Assembly (NCBI GenBank): GCA_021325555.1
Contig: JAJPGY010000043.1
Span: 62,001-126,000 of the forward strand
Direction of reading: 5' to 3'
Source: Pseudomonadota bacterium
GTDB lineage: Bacteria; Cyanobacteriota; Vampirovibrionia; Obscuribacterales; Obscuribacteraceae
Length of the DNA stretch: 64,000 nucleotides
Positions 16,777-28,800 of this stretch are shown piece after piece (position 1 is the stretch's first letter; the number at the start of each line of letters is the position of its first letter). Below the pieces are notes generated by a model. That model saw only the letters and a list, made by a program, of their open reading frames with translations. It was not told the origin of the DNA and made no database searches. A program made the position numbers and the translations under genes.

Positions 16777-17817
16777 TCAGATCGTCGGGTCCAGCACAAC
16801 CTTGCCGAAGTGCCTGCGCGCCTCCAGGATGCCGTGGGCCTTTTGAGCGTCGGCAAGCGGGACAACGGTGTCGACGACCGGCTTTAAATCGCCGGTGGCG
16901 AAAAACGGCAGAAGATCGATCAGCTCCCGTTTGGTGCCCATGATCGACCCGTAGATTGCCTGATGCTTCATAAACAGCCGGGTCACATCCACCTCGACCC
17001 TGGCGCCCGTGGTGGCACCACAGGTCACCAGCCGCCCGCCCGTGGCCAGCGACATCAGGCAATCGTTGAAGACAGCCGGCCCGACGTGCTCGAAGACAAT
17101 CTCGACGCCCGCCTTGCCGGTCAGCTTCTTCACCGCCTCCGCGATGTTCTCGCGGCTGTGGATGATGATTTCGTCGGCGCCCAGCTCGCGCGCCTTCTTC
17201 GCCTTCTCCTCGTTGCCGACGGTGGCGATCACCCGGCATCGATGCAGCCTGGCTATCTGGATGGCCGCCGAGCCGACGCCGCTGCCGCCGCCCACGACCA
17301 GCACCGTCTCGTTCATCCGCATGCCAACCCGCGTGACCAGCATGTGCCAGGCGGTGATGAAAACCAGCGGAATTGCGGCGGCCTGATGGAAATCCAGCCC
17401 CGCCGGGATGGGGAAGCAGTTGACGGCGGGCACCGCCACATATTCCGCGTAGCCGCCGTCGCGCCCTGAGCCGAGGATGTGGTAGTAACGGCAGAGATTC
17501 TCCAGCCCCGCCACGCACTCCTTGCACACCCCGCACGACAGCCCCGGCGAAACCAAAACCCTGTCGCCTTCATTGAGGTGAGACACGCCATGCCCGCGCT
17601 CGACCACTTCCCCGGACACATCGCAGCCCAGAATAAGCGGAAGCTTTATCCCCGGGATGCCCGACCGCACCCAGACATCCAGGTGATTGAGCGCGCACCC
17701 ACGCACCTTCAGCAGCACCTCGTGGCTCCCCGGCTTCGGCACGTGCACTTCCTCGGGCTTGATGACCTCCGCCCCCCCGTGCTCGCGGATAACCATAGCC
17801 TTCATTGTCGCCTTCAT
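16777..17817 (-). CDS. Zinc-binding medium-chain dehydrogenase/reductase (alcohol dehydrogenase family)
   Basis: 346 residues. A strong Shine-Dalgarno (GGGAGGAAAGG) precedes the ATG at 17817; an in-frame ATG at 17805 is an alternative. The GroES-like N-terminal half has 'GCALNHLDVWVRSG', 'LGCDVSGEVVERG' and the structural-zinc cluster 'CGVCKECVAGLENLC' (four Cys). The nucleotide-binding half has 'VVGGGSGVGSAAIQIA'. The catalytic Cys of true alcohol dehydrogenases is replaced in the 'ALNHLD' segment, as in quinone-reductase-like members, so the reaction may be NAD(P)H reduction of a quinone or enone. Divergent from the acetyl-CoA synthetase gene; the shared gap contains an A+T-rich TAATATTA. 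Confidence 0.85.
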   Translation of the reverse strand: MKATMKAMVIREHGGAEVIKPEEVHVPKPGSHEVLLKVRGCALNHLDVWVRSGIPGIKLPLILGCDVSGEVVERGHGVSHLNEGDRVLVSPGLSCGVCKECVAGLENLCRYYHILGSGRDGGYAEYVAVPAVNCFPIPAGLDFHQAAAIPLVFITAWHMLVTRVGMRMNETVLVVGGGSGVGSAAIQIARLHRCRVIATVGNEEKAKKARELGADEIIIHSRENIAEAVKKLTGKAGVEIVFEHVGPAVFNDCLMSLATGGRLVTCGATTGARVEVDVTRLFMKHQAIYGSIMGTKRELIDLLPFFATGDLKPVVDTVVPLADAQKAHGILEARRHFGKVVLDPTI

Positions 17818-17970
17818 GACCCCTTTCCTCCCGGTGCTGGAACAATGGCACAGAGAATAACAGAATCATGTAATATTAATGCTTCCGTCTCAACGATCGA
17901 CGGGCGGACAGCCCCGCAGGAGCGGGCATGCCCTCCCGCGCGCGGCGGATAGCGCATTGAGGACGAACCA

Positions 17971-19809
17971 GTGAAGCTCAGCGAAAAACCAGGCAAGGTC
18001 GTGGAGGAACAAGCAGTGCAGGATCTGAAACCAAAGGCGCCGAAGCGCGCCGGTTCTCAAGTGCCGCGTGCAGCCAGGCGGGAGATCATCAAGAAGTCGC
18101 CGGTCAAAGCCAACGTCGAGGACTACGCCTCCCTGTACGCGAGCTTTTCCTGGGACCAGGCAAAGTCCGAGCTGAGCTATTTCGCCGGCGGCAAGATCAA
18201 CGCTGCCTACAACGCCGTCGACCGGCACCTCAACGACGGCAGGCGCAACAAGGTCGCGCTCTACAGCGTCGACGCGGACAACAACCTGCAGAAGTTCACC
18301 TTCCAGGACCTCTACCTGCTTTCCAACCGCATGGGCAACGTCCTCAAGAGCCTGGACGTCGAGCAAGGAGACCGTGTGTTCGTCTTTCTGCCGCGCGTGC
18401 CCGAGCTGTACGTGACCACCCTGGCCATCGCCAAGGTCGGCGCGATTGCCGGACCGCTTTTCTCGGCCTTCGGACCGGACGCGCTGCGTGACCGCCTTCA
18501 GGACAGCCAGGCAAAGATCATCGTCACCACCCCGGCCCTCAAGCCGAAACTCGATGAGGTCCGCGCCGACCTCCCCGATCTTCAGAACGTGATTGTTGTG
18601 GGGGCAACGCACCAGTCGCTAAACGCCGCGGCCGGCGAGCTGAGCTACCAGGAGTTGATGGACGCCGCCTCCGACAGGCTCGAATGCGCGCAGATGGATC
18701 CGGAAGATCCGCTCTACCTCCTCTATACATCAGGCACGACCGGAAAGCCGAAAGGCGTCGTGCACGTGCACAACGACATTCTCGGACACCACATGACCAG
18801 CAAATGGGTGCTCGACCTGCGCGACGACGACATCTACTGGTGCACAGCCGATCCCGGCTGGGTGACGGGCACCGTATATGGTATCTTCGGACCCTGGTCG
18901 CTGGGGGCGTCGGTGGTGACTTACGAAGGGCGTTTCGACGCCGAGAGCTGGTACAACCTGATCGATCGCTTGAAGGTGACGGTCTGGTACACGGCACCGA
19001 CTGCGCTGCGCATGCTGATGAAGGCAGGCGACGAGATTGTCTACGAGCACAGCCTGGACAGCCTGCGCCACATCCTCTCCGTCGGCGAGCCGCTCAATCC
19101 GGAAGTCGTTCGCTGGGGCATGAAGGTGTACGGTCTGCCGATTCACGACAACTGGTGGCAGACCGAAACCGGCATGCAGCTCATCGCCAATATGCCGTGC
19201 CTGGCGGTCAAGCCGGGCTCGATGGGCAAACCGCTGCCCGGCGTTTACGCGTCGGTCGTGGACGATCAGGGTCATGAGCTGCCGGCCGGACAACTCGGCC
19301 GCCTGGTCGTGCGCCCGGGCTGGCCGGCCATGCTGCGAACCGTCTGGAGAAACCCGGCAAAGTACGAGGAATATTTCCGCATCCCCGGCTGGTATTTCAG
19401 CGGCGACAACGCGTGGAAGGATGAGGAAGGCTACTTCTGGTTCGTCGGCCGCGCCGATGACGTGATCAACACGGCCGGGCACCGCGTCGGCCCCTTCGAA
19501 GTCGAATCCGCGCTTATCGAGCATCCCGCCGTAGCCGAAGCAGGCGTCATCGGCAAGCCGGACAAAGAGCGCGGCGAGATCATCAAGGCGTTCGTCGTTC
19601 TCCATCACGGCGTCACCGCCTCCGCCGAGCTGCTCGAGGACATCAAGGAATTCACCAGGCGCCAGCTTGCCGCTCACGCCTACCCGCGCGAAATAGAGGT
19701 GAAGGACAGCCTGCCCAAGACGCGCAGCGGCAAAATCATGCGCCGCCTCTTGAAGGCCTGGGAGCTGGGTTTGCCAACCGGAGATATCTCCTCGCTCGAG
19801 GAAGATTGA
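17971..19809 (+). CDS. acsA: Acetyl-CoA synthetase (AcsA-type acetate-CoA ligase)
   Basis: 612 residues. The AMP-binding loop 'LLYTSGTTGKPKGVVHVH' starts near residue 249, 'NWWQTETG' follows near 392, the adenylate motif 'GWYFSGDNAWKDEEGYFWFVGRADDV' near 470-495, 'GHRVGPFEVESALIEHP' after it, and the catalytic lysine in 'TRSGKIMRR' near 588. The order and the GHRVGP form fit the acetate/short-acid ligases related to Bacillus AcsA. It makes acetyl-CoA from acetate and ATP through acetyl-AMP. The lysine motif is the usual site of acetylation control in the family. Transcribed alone, divergent from the dehydrogenase. Confidence 0.9.
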   Translation: MKLSEKPGKVVEEQAVQDLKPKAPKRAGSQVPRAARREIIKKSPVKANVEDYASLYASFSWDQAKSELSYFAGGKINAAYNAVDRHLNDGRRNKVALYSVDADNNLQKFTFQDLYLLSNRMGNVLKSLDVEQGDRVFVFLPRVPELYVTTLAIAKVGAIAGPLFSAFGPDALRDRLQDSQAKIIVTTPALKPKLDEVRADLPDLQNVIVVGATHQSLNAAAGELSYQELMDAASDRLECAQMDPEDPLYLLYTSGTTGKPKGVVHVHNDILGHHMTSKWVLDLRDDDIYWCTADPGWVTGTVYGIFGPWSLGASVVTYEGRFDAESWYNLIDRLKVTVWYTAPTALRMLMKAGDEIVYEHSLDSLRHILSVGEPLNPEVVRWGMKVYGLPIHDNWWQTETGMQLIANMPCLAVKPGSMGKPLPGVYASVVDDQGHELPAGQLGRLVVRPGWPAMLRTVWRNPAKYEEYFRIPGWYFSGDNAWKDEEGYFWFVGRADDVINTAGHRVGPFEVESALIEHPAVAEAGVIGKPDKERGEIIKAFVVLHHGVTASAELLEDIKEFTRRQLAAHAYPREIEVKDSLPKTRSGKIMRRLLKAWELGLPTGDISSLEED

Positions 19810-19890
19810 ACGCCGGTCCGCGAAGTTTAATCTAATTTGTCGACCACGGTGGTACAAGAAAAGGGTATTGCGGCCTTCAGGGGGTTGGCG

Positions 19891-22800
19891 ATGAAATGCA
19901 AGCTTAGTGCAGCTCTCAGGAGCCTGGCCGTGTGGCTGTTCTCCTTTCTCCTCATCGCCCCACCGGGTGTATTGGCCGAAACAGGTTCGAGCGGTTCGCC
20001 CACTGCGAACCTCAATTTGTTGTCTACGTTACATGATGTGCCTGCGGGCTCGCTGAATAATTTTCACCCGACCAGCATTACGTTCGGCGGCCACGCCCAA
20101 CAGATCACCAGCACCACCTTGCTCACCCCCGCCCAGGCGCTGGCCCTGACACAGATCCTGAACACCGGGCATCAAAGCCTTGTTCTGAACGCCAATGGCA
20201 GTGCCATTGCCGGAACAGCCGTATTGCATCAACAGGATATAGGCGCGGTAAGCACGATGGTCATACCGCACGGCGTCAGGGTTACCGACATGCTGTCCAA
20301 CGGCGCCCTGCATGTCAGCGGCGACCTGACCAACGGCGGCTCCCTGCTTTTCTCCGGCACCGGGCAATCCCTGGCCGTCTATGCCAATAACATAACCAAC
20401 CTCCAGGGCGCGCTCATCTCCACGGTGCAACCGGCGACCAGCCTCTCCCTTTACGCGCTGCACAACATCACCAACGCGGGCACCATAACCAGCACCAGTA
20501 ACCTCTCCCTGACCGCCGGTGAGACGATCGCCAACACCGGCACGCTGCAGGCGGCGAATACCGTCAATCTCGCCTCCGCCACCGGCACGTACATAAACCA
20601 TGGCTCCATCATTGCGTCCGCCGGCGACATCAACTTTGCCAGCAGCGCGATTTACGGCGCCACGACATCATTGAATGCTCTAAACGGAACGCTGCAGGCC
20701 CTGCAGGGTTCCATCAATTTCGGCGATCCTTCATACAGCGGTCCGGGCAATCTCCAGATTACCGGAGGCGACTTCCTTTCCAATGCGCTCAACCTCAACT
20801 CCGGCTCCGGCACGATTACCGCCAACGTCAATTCAGTAAGCGGCGTGGTAAACGTCAAAGCCGGCGAGGCCCAGGTCACATCGAACAGCCCGAACCTTCA
20901 ACTGGGGGTGTGGGACGTCACCGGCGACCCTCTAATTGAGAACACGGGCAACATCGATATCTCGCAGACCGCAGCTCTCTCGGGCACCGAATACGTCATC
21001 CTGGCCGGAGGCAATATAACCTCCGAGACAAGCAACTTCAGCATCAACACCTCGATACCTGCCAACTCCGCTCTTACATCGGGCGGCAATGTCGTGCTAG
21101 GCGCCGGCGTCAATTTCTCCGCGAACACCATCAAAGGGCCTTCCTCGACTGGCGGCGATATCCAGTTGGGCAATATCGCGGGAATCAACACCAGCTCGGC
21201 GAAGGCAAACGCCCCTGGCGGCAGCGTCACCCTGATCGCCTTTGCCGATCCATATAACAGCCTTTCGGGCGGTCACATCATGGTCAGCGGCAACATTGTC
21301 ACCACGGGCGGGGCAGGAGCTGCAAATGGCAGTGTTACAGTAATTGGCGCCGGAGACGCCTCCACCACCTGGAGCGTGGTCCTCGGCCCTATTACCACCG
21401 GCGGCGGCGGCGCAGCCGGAAGTGGCGCCGTGAATATCTACACTGGAACACCGAATACCGGGACAAAAGGAATTACCCTCGGGCCCGCGGGACAGCTCAA
21501 CCCGGCAAGTCTTCTCGGCGGCGCACCAGCTCGCGGCGCGGTCGATCTGTCCGGCACCATAACCACGAACGGAGCGCCCGTTAACATCACCGCGTCGAGC
21601 AGCAATCCCGTTCTCGGCTCCAGCATTGCCATCGGCGGCGCCGGTGGCATCAACACCAGCAGCGCAACCGCCGCGGGAGGCGCAGTTACGCTGACGGCGC
21701 TCGGTAGCACCAACGCCAATATAATCGCAAACGGGGACATCGTCACGACAAGCAGCGCCCCAGGCAAGACCGGTGGCGCAGTAAACATCAGCACCGCAAG
21801 CAGCATAACGGTGCAGTCGATTGATACCGGCGACCTGTCATCAAGCAGCGCTTCCAATGGCGGCAATATCCTCCTGACGGCGGGTGGAGCAAGCGGCGGC
21901 AACATCACTTTCAACTATTTGTCGGCCAGCGGGCAGGCGGGGGGATACGTACAGGCGGTCGCTTCGGGAAACATCATATCCGCCGGCGGAACACAGCCTG
22001 CCAATGTGGGTCCCAACAATATCGATACGTCTGGAATAACCGGCTCCGCCGGTAACGTCAACTTGATAGCGGGCGCGCAATCAACTGCCGGCACATCCAC
22101 AACAATTACCGGCGCAGCGACATCTGGCGGCGGCATAAGCATCACCGGCGCCTCCGGGATTAACGCGGCCGTTTCGCCGGGCGACACGGCAGGCAACGGT
22201 GGCAATGTTTCCTTGATGGCATACGCATCGCCCACGGGAGGCTACGGCAGCGTGATCGTCCAGGGACAAATAGCAACGGCGGGCGGCACGGCAAGCCTCT
22301 CATCCGGCACCAGTGGCGACGTCACCGTGCTCGGCGGCGGGACGAATTCAACCGGCAGCCCGGCAGCGACAATTTCGCTTCCGAATATAATCACCGCCGA
22401 AGGCAGCCAGGCCGGCGGCGGCGATGTGACCATCAAGACAGCGCAGCCCGGCGCCAACGTGGTCATCAGCAACACGGGCGCAGTGACCAGCGGGTCCTTC
22501 TTGAACTCGACGGACGCCAACGGGGCGGTGACAACCGGCAGCATAACTACAACCGGAGCTAATCTCGTCGCGACCGATGTCACCGGCGGAAACGTCCTTA
22601 TCTCGGCCGGCGCGAACAGTGCCGCGAGCGCGAATGCAATCCTCACCGGCGCTATCAACACGACAGCATCTCAAGTTGGCGTGGGCTCAGCGCAGGCTCA
22701 CGCCGATAACGGTGGCACCGTGACGCTCATTTCCGCTGTAAAGGGTGGCGCCGGCAACCAGGACATCACCACCGGGCCGATAACGACCACCGGGTTCGAT

Positions 22801-25800
22801 CCGGGGGGAGTCGCCGGCGCAGCCGGAGGCGCGGTCCGTGTGCAGGCGGGCACCAGCATCAATGTCGGCCCGATTACAACTGGCGGTGCCGCCTCTGGCG
22901 CCGGCGGCGGCAGCGTGCTTCTCAGCGCCGGCAACGCGAGCAGTCCGGGTAACATCACCTTCACCACCGTGACAACCACGGGAATCTACGGTGGCGCCGT
23001 GACCATGATTGCCAGGGACAACATTACGTCCACTGCGCCTGGCTTGAAAATCGCCACGGACGGAACCGGAAGCGGAACAAACGTTGGCTTCGGCAACGGC
23101 GGCAACGTTACGCTCTTTGCGGGCGCGCTCGCCCTGGTGGGCAACACAACCACCTCCGTCACCGGCTCTTCCGGAACAGGCGGTTCGATCATTCTGTCCG
23201 GTGGCTCCGGGACGTTCATTTCGACCACCTTCACAGACAGCGACACGGGCAGCAACGGCTCGGGCGGGTCGGTCACTCTGGCTGCTTATGCCAATAGCGC
23301 ACAAACCAGCGGGGGGAGGGTTTCCATCTCCGGCGACATAAGCACGGCTTCAAACATAACCGGAACGGAATATAAGGACGGTATCCTCAACACATTCAGC
23401 TTTACTGGAGGCAGCGGCAATGTACTGGTATTGGCCGAAGGACCAACTGCTGCCAATCAACCCACCATCGCCCTGAACAATATAGTTACCGGGAACTCAA
23501 CGTCAGTAAATGGCACCGGCAGCGTGACCCTTGTGACCGCCAGCCCCAATACGGCTGCAGGGTCTATCGTCATCAACAATTCATCCGGCTCAGTTGAATT
23601 CGGCACGCTCCTGGGAGGCACGTACCGGGCGGGAGCCATCCAGGTGTCCGGCAACATCACCACAAATGGTGGCGATGTCACGCTGATGGCCGATTCGCTG
23701 AGCGGTTCCTTTGGCGTCAATGTTACCGGAGCGATAAACACCAGCGCGTCCACGTCTGTCAACGCCAACGGCAGTTACGGCAGCAACGGCAGCGGCGGCA
23801 ACGTGACGATCATCACGGGTATAGCGGGCACGGCCAGCAATGACGCCAGCGTAAGCATCGGCGATACGATCGATACCGCGGGCTTTGTCCCACCCACGGC
23901 TTCTGGCTTCGTGGCGCCGCCATTCTCCATCGGCGGTAGAGTCACCATCATGGCACCGGGCAATATCACCCTCCCCACCAGCGGCACGAGTCCGGCAATC
24001 GATACTGGGGATGCCAACACAATTGGTTCCATTGCCAGCGCGCAAGCTGGTGCCAACGGCGGGCAGGTGCTTATGCTCGCAGGCAGCTCCGGCGGCAGCG
24101 GAAACATCACTTTCGGCAGCATCGAAACTCTCGGGGGAAGCGGTAACGTCAGCATTAACCACACCGGCAACGGCGGCGCGGTAGAGATTTTTTCGGTCGG
24201 CACGTCCGGAACCATATCAGGCTCCAGTATCACTACCGATACGACCAACTCTCTTGGAGGCAGTGCCGGCTCTGTAGCCATATCAAGCGCGAATGGGAGC
24301 ATCACAGTCACGACGATTTCGGCTCAGGCAACGGCCGCTACCAGCAGCTCGGGCAGCATCCTTCTCTCTACTGGCGAAAGCGGCTCGCCATCGACCCCTC
24401 CGACGGTTATCAGCACTTCCGCCAACACGAGCATCGTCAGCGGCGGCACTACCGGAAGTCTTTATGCATTCATCAATAACAACATCGCCACAACATTTAC
24501 GGGCAACGAGCCGAATCAGAGCACGGTATTAACAGGCGTAAGTTCGTCGGACATAGCGAAGCTTGCAGTAGGTATGTCCGTATCCGGCAGTAACATTCAA
24601 TCAGGCACGGTCATTACGGCGGTAAGTCCGGGCGCTGGAACAGTCACAATAAGCCTTGCTACTACGAACACAACGGGTACGGTTTCCGGGGTCACCTTCA
24701 ATGGTGGCAACGCGCAGACCGGCCTGGTTAATATCACGCTGAACCCCGGTAGTGAGAGCATTTCCCCCTCAATTAACGCAGTAGCCCCACAGGGCTTCGA
24801 TATCAGCAGCGCTGGCAATGTGACGCTCGCGTTCACCGCCGCCAATCCATCCACCGTGAAAGCCAGTAATACATCAGGCGCTATACCGATGTTCTACAGC
24901 CCGGGTGGTTTCACTTCGGTAAACACTACAAATACGCAGAACCTGACCATAAGTGGCGACTCCAGAGTCATAGTTCCCATCATTTCGCTGGGAGCAACCG
25001 GCATTAACTTAACCAGTACAAGCAACGTGTTCAGTAGCAGTCAACCCGTCGCATTTATCGGCAACAGAGTGACTGTGGATGGGTCTTTGAATAGACTCAG
25101 CGTCATTGAGGCAGCATCAGCGGGAGCCATAAGCCTTCAAAGTAATGTCAACACAGCACAAGCACTGGTGCTGGGTTCTGTGGTCACGGCCTCCTCATTA
25201 ACGGCAACCATCGCGCACAACATCGATATAACTGCGCCAATCTTCGCGCCCACCGTCACGCTGAGTTCCGTTGGTCAGGGCACCCCCGGAGTCAACGCGG
25301 GAGGCTTTATTGAATACTCCAACCCCGGAGGCAATACTTACAACCCGCAAATTGTGACGAACAACCTGGTTCTGCAGGCCAGCGACAAGGTTGGCACGGT
25401 CACCCAGCCGTTGCTCCTCGACGGCAGTGGTGACGCGGTTTCTTTCGGCAATTCGACAGCAGGCAGCTTTGCGCTGGTGTCGAACGGTAACGTTTACCTT
25501 AACAATGTTTCCACCACAACCACGCTCATCTCTACTGGCAACACGTCCAGCGTAAACACCGACGGCAATATCCTGGTCGTGTCCAGGTCGGCTGCCGGCA
25601 ATCAGGGTTCCATTACCGCCTCCGGAACAATCAATGCTCCCTATGGCTACATCGCCTTGATCGCAGCAAGCGACATTACGACCTCCGGAAGCAACGTGCA
25701 GATTACAGCCAGCCAAAAAGATGGCGTAGGCACCGATCCGTCCGGCGGCAACTACATTTACCTCCTGGCGGGAGCAAATGTGGTGCTGCAGAGCAGCACA

Positions 25801-28800
25801 GCGCTGGTACAGGGGCGGTCGGGGCTGGGCGGCGATATCAGCATGCCCGGGCTCGTTGCGCTTAATACGACCACCGATACCCATCCGTCCGGGGGGAGCA
25901 TAACCGTGGTTGCCTACGCTGATTCCCAGGCCGGACTGATCGGCGGCAACATCTCTCTGCCCTCCGACCTCCAGATAGGCATGTACAATCCGAGCGGCAC
26001 GGGCACACAGACCCCCGGCCAGTTCGGTGTTACGATTGCCGGGGAAGCCAGCGGCGGTCCCACATCGGCAACAACCATCAGCGTCGGGAATGTTTATGGT
26101 GGAACAGGCAGCATCAACATCCTGGCCGGCACTCCAAGCGGCAGCACCGCCACACCAATTGAATTCGACCTCAATGCGGGGTCCTACGTGGACACCGGTA
26201 GATTCTTCACGGGCATCACCCAACCAAATGCTTCTGTTGTGACCGGAAATCTTGAAACGGTGGGCGTGGGTAGCGGCCAAAACAACAATCCCGCCTTGAT
26301 AGGTATATCGCAACAGGGAATCTTTGTTAACGTGGGCGGCGCGCTCACCACCAACGCGGTGACGTCGGTCGGCGCTGCCGGTTCCACGCCGAAGGCGACC
26401 AACCCGCAAGGTCCTGCTCCCTTTCTCCCGAGCAGCCTGGACGGTTATCCCGGAGGCTCTGGCGGCGCCGTCTTCCTGGTCGCAAATGAAAACATCGTGG
26501 TCAACGGTAATATCTACACCTTTGGCGGTGGCGGCGCGGGCGGGGACGGCGCGCCACAAAAAGCCGTAGGCACCGTACAGGCGAACGCACCTGGAGGCGC
26601 TGGCGGCGCCGGCGGTGCTGGCGGCTTCATTAAGGTCTCATCCAATCAATCGATCACGATTACCGGATCCGTCAACGCCTCCGGCGGCGGCGGCGGTGGC
26701 GGCGGCGGTGGCTTTGGCGGCACCGCCTCCGGCGCAGGCGGCGCGGGAGGGGCCGGAGGCGCCGCCGGGGGAATTACCTTAACGGCGGGCAGCATCCCTG
26801 GTGCCTCGCTCCAGGTGAGCGGCCCAATATATGCGGTGGGCGGCGGCCACGGCGGACAGGGCGGAACAGGTGAAACGTCGGGCACCAGTAATTTCGGCGG
26901 CAGCGGCGGTGGCGGCGGCGGAAGCTACGGCGCCGGCGGCGGCGGCGGTGGTGCCGGCGTAATAGCGCCGCAAAACATCGGAGCCGGCATAGGCGGTGCA
27001 GGTGGTGGCGGCTTATTTGGAGGCGGAGGCGGCGATACGCAAAATCTCTACAACAGCGGCCACCTCTCGCAAACAGGCTACGGCGGCTGGGGCGCGGGAA
27101 GTCTCCTCCCGCTCGTCGGGGCAGGCGCTTTATTCGGCGCCGGCGTCAATGGGGGCGCGAACAATGCGGGCTCTTCAAGCGGCGGCGTTACGTTCACCAC
27201 AACGTCCGGTTTTGGCTTGGGAAACACAGGGGGCGCAGGCGGATCATATGACCTTGCGACAGGCACCTTAGGAACAAACAACTTCGCCATTCCGCTGGGA
27301 GGAACATTCGGCAATGGTGGCGCGGGTGGCGAGTCTCCCCCCGGTTCAGCGCTCACCTCCTCTGGAACCAATGGTACTGACGCCGGCAGGGGTCCGAACC
27401 TAAACTTCGCCTTTACGAACATGGCTTCCGATGGCCAGATCCAGATGGCAGGTTACAGTCTCACCACCCCCACCTCCGTCGTCGGGGGCACCATACTTCT
27501 GCAAGCAAAAGGACAGACGACAGCAAGCAATGCCGGGGACTTGACCATTGCCGGCAACCTGGTGGCTAGTGGTAACATCGCCGGGACTAACCAGATTGGG
27601 ATTGTCACCCCGGGATGCTCGAACTGCATCGACTTTGCCGCCCAGCAATTCTCAACGACCAGCGGCAATCTCTTAGTTGCGCCGTCCGCCACAATAAACA
27701 CGTACGCAGGCGGCGTCCTTTTGGAAAACGATAATTCAACGGGACACATTTCCATCGGGTCAAACGCGCAGATCTTCGCCAGGACCCGTGAAACTCAGTT
27801 TGGAATCAACATTTCGATGGGTGCGCCAACCTGGCTGCAGAGTCATCCGATTCCGCCAGTTACTGGCACCAACCCCACAAATGTCACCCAGGTACTCCAG
27901 ACGAACCTGACAACAAAGAACCTGATTTTCTTTGGAGCGGCAGGCATTTCGGCGAGCGCTCCCCAAAATATCATTTACGCGCTGGGCGATCGGACCGAGC
28001 TGGTAAATTTCCAGAGCGGGACCAGCGGCGGCAATGCCAAATCAATCCAGCTTCTCGCAGGCGTGCAGATAGGCGCCATGACACTTCCAGCGTTGACCAG
28101 CCTTGATCTCACTTCCTCCGATGTGGGCACAACCCTCCACCGGTATCAGCAGGAGAACATAATCGGCGGCATGCCCACGTTCCAATCAGGACCCAATTCC
28201 ACCTTCCAGCTTGCGGGCGGCACGCTGACCCTCTTCCCCATAAATGTGACACCCACCGTCTCGGCGTTCAATATTCCTCACCTCTCCAACTCGCTTGCCG
28301 TGACGATGACCAACTTTGGCGTCCTCAATCCAATCAATGTCGCGCTGACCGCTAACAGCACTTCACAGAATGTCGTGATAAACAGCCCGCTGTCCTTCAA
28401 TAACTCCGCCGGCGTAACCGCCACGCCGAAGATTACATTTAACGTCACCGACAACCAGGCAACCGCTTTCCAGGTCAATATAAATCCGCAGACCGGATTG
28501 CCGTTCACCTCACCGACGACCGGCACAGTTACATCGCCTGGGACTCTCACGCTGAACATCAATTCCGGCGGATCATTCGACATAGGCGGCAACATCACCG
28601 CCACCCAGGGCTTCACGGCCAACGCCACGGGTGGGGGCAACTTCGCGATGCCTGCGGGGACGCTGACGGCGGGGGTAGCGTTAGCCGGCGTGAATATAAC
28701 AGCTTCTGGCATTACATTCGGGTCCCCTACCACTAAGGCGGTGGTAACCGACGGCACGAGTTTCATCGCCGAGGCTACGGACGCACCCGGCATTACAGTC

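Noticed and set aside
25198..26559. 453-codon minus-strand open frame inside the giant gene
   Set aside because: The giant gene uses codons whose complements rarely give stops, so long antisense frames appear throughout it; none has a ribosome site or recognisable domain.
26455..27420. Gly-rich block as a CRISPR or simple DNA repeat array
   Set aside because: Units vary in length and sequence, keep the reading frame and encode Gly-rich strands; there are no constant repeats with unique spacers.
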